Shown: positions 36,648-45,940, numbered from the stretch's first letter. The stretch is 64,000 nt of DNA from Deltaproteobacteria bacterium (GCA_016713425.1 JADJPE010000005.1:6236501-6300500), one strand, 5' to 3'. Program-made: numbers and translations. Notes: generated by a model from the letters alone, not told the origin.

Positions 36648-36846
36648 CGGACGAGATGGAGTGTTTCCCATGGGACGTCTTCTCGCTGGGACGTCTTCTC
36701 GCACGTCCAAACGAATCGGTTCGCTCTTCCCTGATTCTGTGAAGTCCGTGTCAGATTAGATTCCGTCGACCGACACAGCATCGGGAACGCGACCGATAAG
36801 CAACACCAGACTGGGCCGAGCGTGCGCAACCGAGGGTCTCGGCGAT

Positions 36847-37110
36847 ATGCGCAAACAGCTCATGCGCGAAAGGTTGGTTGACATGTCGGTTCGTTGGTAT
36901 CCGGGAAACAATGACTACTATGCGTCGCGCGCCGTCGCGGCGCGAAACGTGGTGCTTGCGACCCAGGGCGCGAGTGGGTCGCTCGGGCACGTGAACATCC
37001 CTGGCGGCATCGACTACTACGTGGATGCAGCTGGGAACCCGACCGCCGTTTCGGCCACAACGCCACGGACGCCTGCCCAGGAACGCGGAACAGGTCCCTC
37101 ACCTCAATGA
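36847..37110 (+). CDS. small hypothetical protein
   Basis: 87 residues. WYPGNNDYYASRAVAARN and GHVNIPGGIDYYVDAAGNP give it a tyrosine- and glycine-rich, protein-like central part; no signal peptide and no recognised family. It lies in the 640 bp between the duplicated lipoprotein and the metzincin-like gene, where I see no other gene. The bases before it hold no feature I can support. It could be a fragment of a larger surface protein. Confidence 0.35.
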   Translation: MRKQLMRERLVDMSVRWYPGNNDYYASRAVAARNVVLATQGASGSLGHVNIPGGIDYYVDAAGNPTAVSATTPRTPAQERGTGPSPQ

Positions 37111-37242
37111 GGCCGGGCTCGCGGCCCTGATTCACGCCTCCGCGAGAAGAAGGACCAAGCGCCACGTAGAAGTGGCCGCCGTCTAGAGCGAATTCTCGGC
37201 GGACCGTCTTAGGCGTCAAGATCGGGCACGGCGCCCAGATTT

Positions 37243-37280
37243 GACACCTGCCCGCTCACAAGCTTGATAGGACAGGTGTC
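37243..37280. terminator. inverted repeat after the metzincin-like gene
   Basis: gacacctg and caggtgtc, perfect 8-bp arms 22 bases apart; the second arm is part of a smaller dyad ggacaggtgtcc. It lies 9 bp past the stop of the minus-strand gene ending at 37289. No T-run, so its terminator role is tentative. Confidence 0.35.
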
Positions 37281-37288
37281 CCTTGCGA

Positions 37289-38074
37289 TCACTCTTCGCA
37301 CGATGCCTTCTGGCCATATTTCGCAATCAGCACTGCGCGATCGCGGTCGGTGATGGCGTCGGCCTGCATATCGTACGGCAGAAGCACCGACGACTCGCCC
37401 ATCGCAGCATGATCAAGGCCTAGTGCGTGACCAAGAGCATCCATGAAGCGCAAATCCGCGCGCTCTCCGAGATCGTCTGACAGAAGCTGCACGTCAACGC
37501 TCACGGTCTCGCCAGTCGACATGTTGTAAGTCGAACGAACGACGACCTGCGTATCGGGGAGATCAGGGGCGCCATCGGGCCCTGGTTCTCGGTTCTGATT
37601 CGACCGAACGTGGATCTTGCAGCTCGAGTCCGCATCCTCCGAAGCGAAAGGCTCCGACAGACACACGGCGCTACACACTTGGTTCCACGCGCGCACGGCC
37701 TCCGCCAAAGCGGGACGCATCGGCTCAAGCTCAGGGTCGTAGGACACAGAAATACACGTACCTGAGAGGGCCCACGCATGTTCCCTCCCCTGTTCAGGCA
37801 AGCATTCTCCAGTCGTGACACCAGAAAGCTCGTCCTTGGTGCAGCCCGCGGACTGCTCCGCGACCTCGGTGTTGGCGTCGGTTGGATTTCCGACAAGGGA
37901 ACCGCCGCACGTGCGCCCGGCGGACCCCGTCGCGACGCCCTTAGAGATGAAGAGGGACTCATCGGCCGCCGGCTGGCAGGCAGCCACAAAGAGGACCAGA
38001 AAAGGAGTCAAAACGACGCGCTTGGCCTCGGGGGTTGGATGCTTTGAATCGAAACGCTTTGGGCTCATAAACAT
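37289..38074 (-). CDS. matrixin-like lipoprotein lacking the catalytic motif
   Basis: 261 residues; a good aggag site precedes the ATG. VLFVAAC is a lipobox. The mature part looks like a matrixin/metzincin: ISVSYDPELEPMRPALAEAV and RAWNQVC at the front, then DALGHALGLDHAAMGES where the family has HExGHxLGLxH. Here the first His is Asp and the catalytic Glu is Ala, while the later GHALGLDH is kept; the Met-turn is replaced by SSVLLPY. It may therefore bind but not cleave. It is the last gene of a sigma/FecR operon, 57 bp after the barrel-like gene. Confidence 0.7.
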   Translation of the reverse strand: MFMSPKRFDSKHPTPEAKRVVLTPFLVLFVAACQPAADESLFISKGVATGSAGRTCGGSLVGNPTDANTEVAEQSAGCTKDELSGVTTGECLPEQGREHAWALSGTCISVSYDPELEPMRPALAEAVRAWNQVCSAVCLSEPFASEDADSSCKIHVRSNQNREPGPDGAPDLPDTQVVVRSTYNMSTGETVSVDVQLLSDDLGERADLRFMDALGHALGLDHAAMGESSVLLPYDMQADAITDRDRAVLIAKYGQKASCEE

Positions 38075-38131
38075 AAAGATGCTCTCCTGCCTGTTAAGTG
38101 GGCGCCAACGACAGAAGCGGCTCAGGCAACG

Positions 38132-39250
38132 TCACCAAACGAGAAGCCCCGCGCTCAGGCTCACACTGACCCACGGTCCGATGACCTGAACACGACGCGC
38201 CCCGTTGATTCTCCCGACAGCTCCGAGGTAGGTGTACCCGCCGACCAACCGCAGCCCGACCGTCAATGGGCGCGCCACCTCCCAATCCACCGCGACGTCG
38301 CCGACCGGCCCGAGGGTCGGCGCCGACGATCGAACCCCTTCGGCCGAGGCGCTGGAGATGCCGCTCAAATACGCCCAGCCCCCGCGGACGCCCACCGACG
38401 CACCGACCGAGAAAGCATCGTCCGGGAAGTGATGCTGAAGGCGCGCGGCAAGATCGAGGTTGAGCCCAAGAACACGGGCCCTCTCCGAATCGACCTTGGG
38501 ACGGCCCGCGAATCCTCCCACACGAACAAGGACACCGGCGGCTGCGGTCAGGGGATGGCGGTAGACGAGGCTCGCCGTCTTGTAGACAAACGCAGCACGG
38601 GTGAACGCCAGCACGCCGCCTTCCACCCCAAGATACGAGGACTCCGCCGACGACAACGAGCCAAGCGGCGCGAGGCGAACGCGCGCGCTGTCGACGTCCG
38701 GCGCCTTCGGCACAGGTCTTCGGATCGGAGTTCGAACCGAACGAAGCCCCTCGTCGCGATCGTTCGCTGCGTGCATCGCGCCGCGCATCATCTCGACCGC
38801 AACGCGACCAAGGAACGCAACTCGAACCCCCGAAGGTATCTCGTCCTTCGAAATCCGCCGGATGAAGGCGCGCGGCTCCATCGCTTCAGGAACCAGAACG
38901 ACCGCGAGAACGAAGGCATCGTCCTCGCGCTCGCACCGCACCACGAACCGCGCTTCCGACGGCGAGGACTCCGCCCATCGAGGATGAGCCGCGATGAAAC
39001 GCTCGAAATCAGCCACAATGACCCTGCGCAGTGCAAGCGCCGCGGAGTTCTTCTCGCCGTCATCTGCGCCTATCGCAGCACGCGCGGCGGGGAGCTCCGC
39101 GTCGCCGCCGTCGCCGCCGTCGTCGACGCACGCCCCGAAATCGATCATCAGGGATCCGGGAGGACTGGCTCGCGGGTAAGAATCCGCCACAGTACCTTCG
39201 GCGCGCGTTGTCCCCGTCGTCAGGAGCAGGACCAGCCACGCTTGCGGCAT
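38132..39250 (-). CDS. exported protein with beta-barrel-like C-terminus
   Basis: About 372 residues. MPQAWLVLLLTTGTTRA is a signal peptide. The N-terminal half is globular (ALRRVIVADFERFIAAHP, FVVRCEREDDAFVLAVVLVP). The C-terminal half alternates Gly, aromatic and polar residues (YLGVEGGVLAFTRAAFVYK, FSVGASVGVRGGWAYLSG) and ends in SLSAGLLVW, a terminal-aromatic signature of outer-membrane barrels. ATG at 39250 shares one base with the FecR stop (TGATG); a GTG one codon earlier is possible. Function unknown; its operon with a FecR-type protein suggests a role in envelope signalling (inference). Confidence 0.65.
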   Translation of the reverse strand: MPQAWLVLLLTTGTTRAEGTVADSYPRASPPGSLMIDFGACVDDGGDGGDAELPAARAAIGADDGEKNSAALALRRVIVADFERFIAAHPRWAESSPSEARFVVRCEREDDAFVLAVVLVPEAMEPRAFIRRISKDEIPSGVRVAFLGRVAVEMMRGAMHAANDRDEGLRSVRTPIRRPVPKAPDVDSARVRLAPLGSLSSAESSYLGVEGGVLAFTRAAFVYKTASLVYRHPLTAAAGVLVRVGGFAGRPKVDSERARVLGLNLDLAARLQHHFPDDAFSVGASVGVRGGWAYLSGISSASAEGVRSSAPTLGPVGDVAVDWEVARPLTVGLRLVGGYTYLGAVGRINGARRVQVIGPWVSVSLSAGLLVW

Positions 39251-40539
39251 CACGGCGTCACCGATTCCTCACTCACCGCGAAACGAAGGACCTCGCCCTT
39301 GTGAAGGCTTTCGGGATAGAGCGCGAGAAACACTTCGGCCTGGCGACGCGCTTCATCGAGGCGTCCAGATTTGGCGAGCGCTTCGATTTCGCGTACGAGC
39401 GCGACTTCCGCGAGGACCGTGGAAGCGACGAGCACGCGCACACGATGAAAGGCGACGGCCGCTTCCTCTGGACGCTCGAGGTCTTCGAGGTAGATTCGAC
39501 CGAGTGTGAAGGATGCCAGAGCAACCGAAGCTTCCGGAAGATCCGAGTCGTCCTGCGCCAAGGGAAGAAGCGCAGAGACCGCCGCCGACGGGTGTCCCGA
39601 GAACCTCGCTATGTCCGCGAAAAGGAGACGCTCTTCGGCTGTTCTGAGAGCATTCGGATCATCCTGCTCAACGAACGCCGCATAGGCCGCGTCGTATTGC
39701 CCGCTGCGCCCCAGTCGTCGCCAATCGGAAAGAGAACGACGACGGATATCTACACCCACGTCGCGCGACGACCTCATGGACGAGGTCTCTGGGTTCGGGG
39801 CCCGTGCGCGCCGCTTCTTCACAATCCCTGGCGTCATGGCTACCGCATCCGCCGGCGCGATGGCTGGAGACACGATCTGCGACGCGGGGGGCTTGGGCGT
39901 TGCGCCCTCGTTAGGCACAGCCGCAAACATCCGAACCTGTCCGGCAACGAGAACAATCTCGTTCCCTTGCCCGGCTACGACCTTCACCGTCCCTTCCTCG
40001 ACAAAAACGCGATGCTGCACCGACCCGTCCGTTTCGAGTCTGAAACGCGTCCCGAGAACTTCGATGGATATTCCATCCCATCGAACCACGAACGTTCTCG
40101 CGCGATCCTCCGCCACATCGAAGACGGCGCTGCCGTGCAGCTTGACGACCATGCGGTGCGGCCCTGCTTCAAGAAGCTGCACTTCGCTCGTTCCCGAACC
40201 CATGAGCTCAGCGAACGACCCATCCCCGAAAGCATGAACGCGGGATGCGCGCGCTCGAGCTGCGATGGCCCGCCCCGCGGCGTGCTCGACCTTGGACTCG
40301 TGGGCATGGGGCGTACTGGGCGCAGGGGGCCGCATCAGGACGAGGCACGCAATTCCGAGCGCAACGCCAACGGCACTCGAGACAACGGCGAACGCCAAGG
40401 GTGATCGAGCGGGGTTGCCCGCCCGCTTCTCAACGAGCAACTTCACACGGTCCGCGCGCGCCCGGCTCCACGCAGGCCGCACGTACCCGAGCGCAGCTCG
40501 CAGGCGATCGTCGAGATCATCGGGGGAAGGCTCGGTCAT
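39250..40539 (-). CDS. FecR-domain transmembrane protein
   Basis: 429 residues from ATG 40539, which overlaps the sigma gene stop. A cytoplasmic N-terminus of about 55 residues, one span (FAVVSSAVGVALGIACLVLM), then a FecR domain: FGDGSFAELMGSGTSEVQLL, VVKLHGSAVFDVAEDRARTF and FRLETDGSVQHRVFVEEGTV. The C-terminal third has TPR-like helices (LADWRRLGRSGQYDAAYAAF is approximately the first; FTLGRIYLEDLERPEEA). FecR proteins signal from the periplasm to a partner sigma factor. Here the partner gene directly upstream retains only sigma region 4. Confidence 0.8.
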   Translation of the reverse strand: MTEPSPDDLDDRLRAALGYVRPAWSRARADRVKLLVEKRAGNPARSPLAFAVVSSAVGVALGIACLVLMRPPAPSTPHAHESKVEHAAGRAIAARARASRVHAFGDGSFAELMGSGTSEVQLLEAGPHRMVVKLHGSAVFDVAEDRARTFVVRWDGISIEVLGTRFRLETDGSVQHRVFVEEGTVKVVAGQGNEIVLVAGQVRMFAAVPNEGATPKPPASQIVSPAIAPADAVAMTPGIVKKRRARAPNPETSSMRSSRDVGVDIRRRSLSDWRRLGRSGQYDAAYAAFVEQDDPNALRTAEERLLFADIARFSGHPSAAVSALLPLAQDDSDLPEASVALASFTLGRIYLEDLERPEEAAVAFHRVRVLVASTVLAEVALVREIEALAKSGRLDEARRQAEVFLALYPESLHKGEVLRFAVSEESVTP

Positions 40540-40805
40540 CACGGCTTCTTCCCCTCGATCGCCAGAAGACGAGACAGTTGCTCTTGGGCCGCCGAGATCC
40601 TGCGCTTGGCGGTCGAAACCGAACACCCGGTGTGATGGGCGACTTCGCTCAAGGAGTAGCCTTCGATGTGGCGAAGCTGCCACGCAACGCGCAGAGATAC
40701 CGAGATCTGATCGAGGCCCGCATACAGTTGCCGAACGAGCGCGCGCGCTTCCTGTGGCGCATCGACAACGGGTTCTTGGGACGCTCGATCAGTTCTCGTA
40801 TGCAA
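40539..40805 (-). CDS. sigma-70 family region-4-only protein
   Basis: 88 residues from a TTG at 40805. QLRHIEGYSLSEVAHHTGCS and VSTAKRRISAAQEQL form the sigma region 4 helix-turn-helix typical of ECF sigma factors. Region 2, which opens the promoter and contacts core polymerase, is absent; a TAG lies about 87 bases upstream in this frame, and the other frames show no region-2 pattern before the TetR gene starts at 41065. It is thus truncated, probably by deletion, or is a specialised region-4 protein. The stop overlaps the FecR start. No ATG is available. Confidence 0.6.
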   Translation of the reverse strand: MHTRTDRASQEPVVDAPQEARALVRQLYAGLDQISVSLRVAWQLRHIEGYSLSEVAHHTGCSVSTAKRRISAAQEQLSRLLAIEGKKP

Positions 40806-41064
40806 ACAGGTGCACCGCGGGTCGAGCTCCGCCGGACAGGTGTCGGAACCATAGACGTCCTTCCCGCGCCGAATCTAGGGGTCACATCGAGGAGTTGCGC
40901 CCTCATGGCTGCCCAGCCGTCCCCTGCGCCCCACCTTGCGGAGATGATCGCGATGTCGGCATGGGCCCGGGCACGATCCATAGAGTGTCTCGATGAGACT
41001 GGGCCTTCGGGCGCTCATAGGACTAGAGTTGATGGAGTAAACTGGTTATACGCCCAATCAATAT

Positions 41065-41649
41065 ATGGGCAGGCCTAGTAATCGATTGGAGCGAAGAGCC
41101 GAGATTCTTCGTGCCTTTGCGCGTGTTCTTGCTGACCATGGGTACGCCGGAGCGACGATGGGGGCCGTGGCCGCTGAGGCCGGCGTGGCCGCCGGCCTTC
41201 TGCACCACCACTTTGAGAACAAGCAAGAGATGCTTGAGGCGTTGCTGCAAGACCTCCTCGTTCGCTTCCGGGCTCGGGTGAAAGTCTACGACGAGCGCGA
41301 GCATCCGCTGATTGCGTACGTGGATGGCGCACTGAAGCTCGATGGGCAGGCGGGCGTGTTGGCTGCCAAGTGTTGGGTCGGGGTCTTTGCTGAGGCGGTG
41401 CGCAATCCGCACCTCTTTCGGAAGGCTCGAAGCTTGATCGACACCGAGATGGGCGCGATTCGCCGCCGCTCGGGAGGGCGGATCTCCGATGGAGATGCCG
41501 GCGCCATTCTCGCCTTCATCGTAGGCGCACTCGTCGTGGGGGCGTTCGCGCCGAAGAAGACGGCCGGTTTCGCCGCACCTGCGCTCCGGAGATTTCTTCG
41601 GGCGTTCGATCTATCGCTGGGGCCGGACCACATCCACGGGGTCGAATGA
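41065..41649 (+). CDS. TetR/AcrR-family transcriptional regulator
   Basis: 194 residues. RAEILRAFARVLADHGYAGA then TMGAVAAEAGVAAGLLHHHF and ENKQEML form the N-terminal DNA-binding domain. The C-terminal ligand domain is helical (AKCWVGVFAEAVRNPHLF). The start codon is inside a short inverted repeat, gccca-atcaatata-tgggc (41051-41069), that could be its own operator. It is divergent from the sigma-4 gene. The 267 bp after it hold only short repeats of a ccccacccctcac type and no gene I can support. Confidence 0.9.
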   Translation: MGRPSNRLERRAEILRAFARVLADHGYAGATMGAVAAEAGVAAGLLHHHFENKQEMLEALLQDLLVRFRARVKVYDEREHPLIAYVDGALKLDGQAGVLAAKCWVGVFAEAVRNPHLFRKARSLIDTEMGAIRRRSGGRISDGDAGAILAFIVGALVVGAFAPKKTAGFAAPALRRFLRAFDLSLGPDHIHGVE

Positions 41650-41916
41650 AGGCGCATCGTTGCGGTTCGAAGGCGATGGTATCGAAGGCGATCCGTATCG
41701 GAGGCAATGAAGGCTAGCGCCAAGCCCACACCGACTCGTGAGATGCGGACGCCCTCGGTTCCTTCCACGCTTTCCCCTGAACCTTCCTTGCCACCGCCGT
41801 CATCTCGGCTCTCTGATGCTTTGGGTCCAGGATTTCGACCCCGAACACGGTCGACCTGTTGAGCGGGAACAGAGTGACTCGTCACCCCTCACCCCCCACC
41901 CCTCACCCCCCACCGC

Positions 41917-42972
41917 TCACTCGTCATCGCCGTCTTCGTCCTCTTCATCCTCCTCGTCGTCAACCTCGTCGAGGTCAAACAACGCGAGAAGAATGAACTC
42001 CTCGAGTGCGTCGCGATAGTACGCCCTGACACTGCTTGCCCCGAGCGCGAGCTCACTTGAGGCGGAATGCCCGGTCTGAATGCGTGACCTCAAGGGCTCG
42101 GCGTCGATCACCGCGCGAGCGTTGTCTCTGTCGGCTTCCTTGACATAGTGCTCCAGGGCAAAATCCGCGAGCAGAGCAAGGAGCGGGTCCGACAGATGCC
42201 GAGCTTCGTCCAGAGCTACCGATTGAGCGCTTGCTCCCAGGGCCTGCACAAAGCTGACTGACCTAAGATACTTCTCGCCGAAGTCGAGCTCTTCACGAAA
42301 CCCCACGGCGCAGACGGGCGATGATATCCGCGGCACAATGGCAACGGACCGTCCGGCCAGGGGTTCGCTGGCAAGCAATTCGGCCAGCCGCGCAAGGTAC
42401 TGCTCGTAGACTCGAGCCGTGTACTCGTCGCCGTTGAGGAGACTCGCGATCGATCGCGCATCGAGCGGTGGGTTCGAATTGCGCCCATCGTCATGCAAGT
42501 GGTCGGCAGCACGGCTCGGAACCAGGAGAAGACAATAGGGCGGCGCGAGGCGAACACCGAACAGCTCGTTGGTCCAGTTTACCCCGGGCTGCGACGACCA
42601 GGCCTCCGCCGCCGTTTTCAACACGGGTCCGAAGGCGAATTGGGCAAGAGAGCGACCCGAAAAACTTGGGTGAACCTCAAGATTTTGGTCAACCTCATCG
42701 TCGTTGCAGAGGATGTCGAAAAGCGCCGCCGAGGCGAAGGCAGAGAGATCTTGGGAGACGGCGCCCGGCGCGAACGCCCCGCGCGCTTCATCGATCGCCC
42801 GCTGCCAGACGGCTTCGGTGCGAAGGGACAGCGCCGACATCATCGGCTGCGTGTGCATGCCGGCCAACAAGGACCGTACACGGTCGAGGGTGATCTCGAC
42901 GACAGTCAGGTCGGCAAGCTCTTCTCGTCCCCGCAAATGCTTCAAGAACCAGGTTGAATCGATGTTGTCCAT
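41917..42972 (-). CDS. hypothetical cytosolic protein with acidic tail
   Basis: 351 residues from an ATG at 42972 with gggaag upstream; a GTG two codons earlier is possible. No signal peptide. ALFDILCNDDEVDQNLEVHP, LLVPSRAADHLHDDGRNSNP and FVQALGASAQSVALDEARHL give a soluble alpha/beta look. The C-terminus is a run of Glu and Asp (VDDEEDEEDEDGDDE). Family not recognised. The 36 bp to the next minus-strand gene upstream suggests co-transcription. Confidence 0.6.
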   Translation of the reverse strand: MDNIDSTWFLKHLRGREELADLTVVEITLDRVRSLLAGMHTQPMMSALSLRTEAVWQRAIDEARGAFAPGAVSQDLSAFASAALFDILCNDDEVDQNLEVHPSFSGRSLAQFAFGPVLKTAAEAWSSQPGVNWTNELFGVRLAPPYCLLLVPSRAADHLHDDGRNSNPPLDARSIASLLNGDEYTARVYEQYLARLAELLASEPLAGRSVAIVPRISSPVCAVGFREELDFGEKYLRSVSFVQALGASAQSVALDEARHLSDPLLALLADFALEHYVKEADRDNARAVIDAEPLRSRIQTGHSASSELALGASSVRAYYRDALEEFILLALFDLDEVDDEEDEEDEDGDDE

Positions 42973-43009
42973 GAGCACACTCTTCCCAAGAGTTGCACAA
43001 TGATGTCCA

Positions 43010-43549
43010 TCAATGGATGCGGCCCAACCCGAGATCGAAGAGAAGCATCACCGGAACGACCACCCCTGCTTGCAGCCCGAAAGAGGCACCGTCTTCGCCC
43101 TTGAAGCGGTGGCTGTATTCGCCAGTTGCGCCAAGGTTGAGAAAGAAGAAACTTCCTAGGCTCCACCCAATGCCCAGCTCTGCCGCTGGACCGAACATGC
43201 CAAAGGTCTCCCGTTCGAATTGAGCAACGTTAATTCCAGCCGTCAGGTAGAGGTAAAGCTGTTCGTTTTCGGAGATTCGTTTGACCCCGACGATCTTCGG
43301 CGTGATAGCGACTTGGTAGAACCCATCCTTGAGAAGCTTGATGCGCGTCTCGAGGATTCCTCCCGGCTCACCTAGCCAGCCGACATTGACGTTGATGCTT
43401 CCACCACCGAGCGTCTTCCCCGCGAAAGCTCCCGTCGTGTAGCCCCCACTGACGCCGACACAACCCGTGATGAGCGAAAGAAGAATGGCCATCACGACAG
43501 GAACGACGGAAAGTCCGGACCGCCGGATGGGCGGGGGAAGTGACACCAT
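43010..43549 (-). CDS. small outer-membrane-type lipoprotein
   Basis: 179 residues from ATG 43549; the frame is open to 43696 but the signal peptide begins here. SVVPVVMAILLSLITGC is a lipoprotein signal. The mature part is beta-rich with Gly and aromatics (GSINVNVGWLGEPGGI, LYLYLTAGINVAQFE, LGSFFFLNLGATGEYSHRF), resembling a small barrel or porin-like sheet. It ends FDLGLGRIH. No family recognised. It precedes the acidic-tail protein gene on the same strand. Confidence 0.6.
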   Translation of the reverse strand: MVSLPPPIRRSGLSVVPVVMAILLSLITGCVGVSGGYTTGAFAGKTLGGGSINVNVGWLGEPGGILETRIKLLKDGFYQVAITPKIVGVKRISENEQLYLYLTAGINVAQFERETFGMFGPAAELGIGWSLGSFFFLNLGATGEYSHRFKGEDGASFGLQAGVVVPVMLLFDLGLGRIH

Positions 43550-43758
43550 TGGGCGACGACAGACGGCCCTGCACCCGGCGTCAAAGAGCGCTGCCATGTA
43601 TGAAGGCGCGACTGCAGAAGCTCGCATCAAGAGGCCGCTGGGGGCGCCACCAGGTTGCTCGAAATCCTGCCGGCGGAACACGTCATGACCCTCCATCGAG
43701 CGATATCATCGCTTGGCTCCCCAGTGATGTGGTCTTGTGACCACGCGTGACCACGGCG

Positions 43759-44595
43759 TCAGTAGCGCAGGTTGAAAGGTACCGTTAGGTCTCGACGAGT
43801 CGAAGTCGGACCGATCATTGGATTGCCGTGAGCGTCGACAGACGATGGTCTCTCGGATGTCCAAACGAAGTCGTCGATCCATCCGTACTGCGTTTGTGGA
43901 TGGCCACCGTTCCAGTACGTGAAGACGTTCGACTGGTTCGAGACATTCGAAGAGGCCGCGAGTGTTCGCCTAGATTTGTCTTCGATAACCAACTGCCCGT
44001 TCTTCCAGATGCGGATGATCCCAGCGGTCGCGGAGAACTTCACGTAGATTTCGATGGACTGCCACTGGTCAACATCGAAGCGGACGTTCGTGGTCGGCTG
44101 ATGAGACTGCACTTCGTTCGAGAGTAGGATCTGGCCTTGACTGTTCGCGAAGACGGAGTGCCACGCGACATGGCTATCGGACGCGGTATTGACCCGAATC
44201 CTTAGGATCTTGACCACCGGCGAACACGCCCAGCTGAATGGCGACGCGAAGTAGAAGTATCCACGCGCCCATATTTCGTCTCCCTCGGACAGGTTCGGAT
44301 AGCCGACCGAGCCTCCAGTTCCCTCCTCCGCACCCTGAAGGAAGCCGACGCGCGCTGATCTCACGCCGCCATGGGCCCGTGTCTCTGAGAAGAAGGTCTG
44401 GGTCGTTGCGTAGCCGAAACCGGAGGTCCCGTTCGCCCTGGCCCCGACCGTACCCGCCTCGAAATCAGCCGAAAGCGTCCAAGCATAGCTGCTCGCCGGA
44501 GCCCACAACGACGTGGCGAGCCCAATGATCAGCCCTCCTCGGATCGGGGCCGGAGCCCTGCGAACGACCATCTTCTTCGAATGTACTCGACCCAT
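43759..44595 (-). CDS. secreted jelly-roll (polysaccharide-lyase-like) protein
   Basis: 278 residues from ATG 44595; 44571 is an alternative. GGLIIGLATSLWAPASSYA is a signal peptide. The mature protein reads as a concanavalin-type beta sandwich: GGVRSARVGFLQGAEEGTGG, EIWARGYFYFASPFSW, WQSIEIYVKFSATAGIIRIW, KNGQLVIED, GWIDDFVW. This order (ligand-sheet strands, then an R-W-K-N-G turn) is that of heparin/alginate-lyase-type and LamG-like proteins. Catalytic residues cannot be assigned, so carbohydrate binding is as likely as cleavage. Divergent from the Rhs-type relic, 190 bp away. Confidence 0.6.
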   Translation of the reverse strand: MGRVHSKKMVVRRAPAPIRGGLIIGLATSLWAPASSYAWTLSADFEAGTVGARANGTSGFGYATTQTFFSETRAHGGVRSARVGFLQGAEEGTGGSVGYPNLSEGDEIWARGYFYFASPFSWACSPVVKILRIRVNTASDSHVAWHSVFANSQGQILLSNEVQSHQPTTNVRFDVDQWQSIEIYVKFSATAGIIRIWKNGQLVIEDKSRRTLAASSNVSNQSNVFTYWNGGHPQTQYGWIDDFVWTSERPSSVDAHGNPMIGPTSTRRDLTVPFNLRY

Positions 44596-44785
44596 CCGCG
44601 TGAGGTTAGTGAAGGACCGCAGTTCGCTCAAGACGCGGCTCGCCCCAGGCATGCGGTCCTTCCTGATCGCGCACCGACGCGTGACGGTCCGCCTTCTCGG
44701 CCCGGAGCGCTTGGATAGCGTCGCCGACGGCCCCCGCCCCCACAGGCCCTCGAATCCTACATCTTCGCTTCTCTATACCTGATCC

Positions 44786-45940
44786 GTGAAAGCCAAGCTG
44801 CCGTTCGCGCACTGTCTCCTCACGCGCCACCCAACGAGAGCAAACCTCGCCCGATTGGTCACAGGCGTAACGATCCCCGCCAGCTTGATCATGCTGGCCA
44901 GCGCATGCGGCCAAACGAGTCCTCAAGATGGCGCCCGGGACGCATCGCAGTCTTCAGACGCCGAAGTCGTCGACGCCTATCGAGATGATGCAGCCTTGGT
45001 CGACGGCTCGTCCGGCGACTCCTCGTCCGGTGACGCCACCCGCTTCGACACGGGAGGTCTCGACGGGACGACGCCGGACACCACCGGCACCGACGGGGGA
45101 ACCGACGACGAGGTCGAATGGCCGGACGAAGAGAGTCAACCGCCGCCGCCGCTCGACCCAACCGAACCCTACGACGTCTACGAGGCCACCCGATTTCTCT
45201 ATGAGGGCGACAATGCGATTCAGTCCGGCGTTCTTCCGGGAACGATTCGCGCAGAAACGATCGCGATCATTCGCGGCAAGGTCGTCGATCGTTCAGGTGA
45301 CTTCGTCGTCGGTGCAAGCGTCACGGTGCTCCATCACCCGGAGTACGGCGCAAGCAGAACGAAGCGCGATGGCACGTACGAGATCGCCGTGAATGGAGGC
45401 GGTCCACTCGTAGTGACTGTTACCCACCCCGCATTTCTTCCGGTTCAACGCCAAGTGGCACCTGGATGGCGCGATTGGGTTCGCAATCCTGTCGTGGCCA
45501 AAGGCACGCGCCAAGAAGACGCGCGAGGGGTTCGAACGGCACGCGTCGTGTTCGAGCCCGGCCTAGCCCGGCCTAGATGTTCGAGTTACTCCCGAAATCC
45601 GCCGTTCAGTAACGGCTCTTCTGGACCTCCGCGACCAATGCCTCCCAGCGCCGCCGCAGGCGAACAAGAGGATGAACGTCAGATTTCATCCCTTCATCCT
45701 TCATCCCCATCACGGCACGAATCGCGCGTGCCGCTGAGGTGGACGGGGTCGCGTAGCCTCCGATTCCCGACAAGCTCTAAGCTACGACGAGGTGACATCG
45801 CCGGACCCCGGGGTTACGAAAGAACGCACGGTCCGATGGTCCGCGCTCATGCGCCCGCCAACAAGGAAGCGATGGGTACAGTGGAGGACCTTGCCATCCT
45901 CACTTCGGGAAGCCGTTGGCTCGACGAATGCAGGCGCTAA
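44786..45940 (+). pseudogene. truncated N-terminus of an Rhs/YD-repeat-type surface lipoprotein
   Basis: GTG start; SLIMLASAC is a lipobox, followed by an acidic Asp/Ser/Thr linker. Then YEATRFLYEGDNAIQSGVLP and RGKVVDRSGDFVVGASVTVL, HHPEYGASRTKRDGTYEIAV and HPAFLPVQRQVAPGWRDWV. From memory of the family this is the conserved entry module (a carboxypeptidase-regulatory-like fold) at the front of very large deltaproteobacterial Rhs proteins. Identity stops at about 45535; the remaining frame to 45940 is low-complexity Arg/Pro/Ser with no YD repeats. The rest of the gene, normally thousands of codons, is gone. The stretch 45536-45948 otherwise holds only a doubled gcccggccta and nothing I can assign. 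Confidence 0.65.

Noticed and set aside
40649..40981. Sigma region 2 hidden in another frame upstream of the region-4 gene
   Set aside because: Translations of 40806-41000 on the minus strand show no region-2 core or -10 recognition pattern in any frame.
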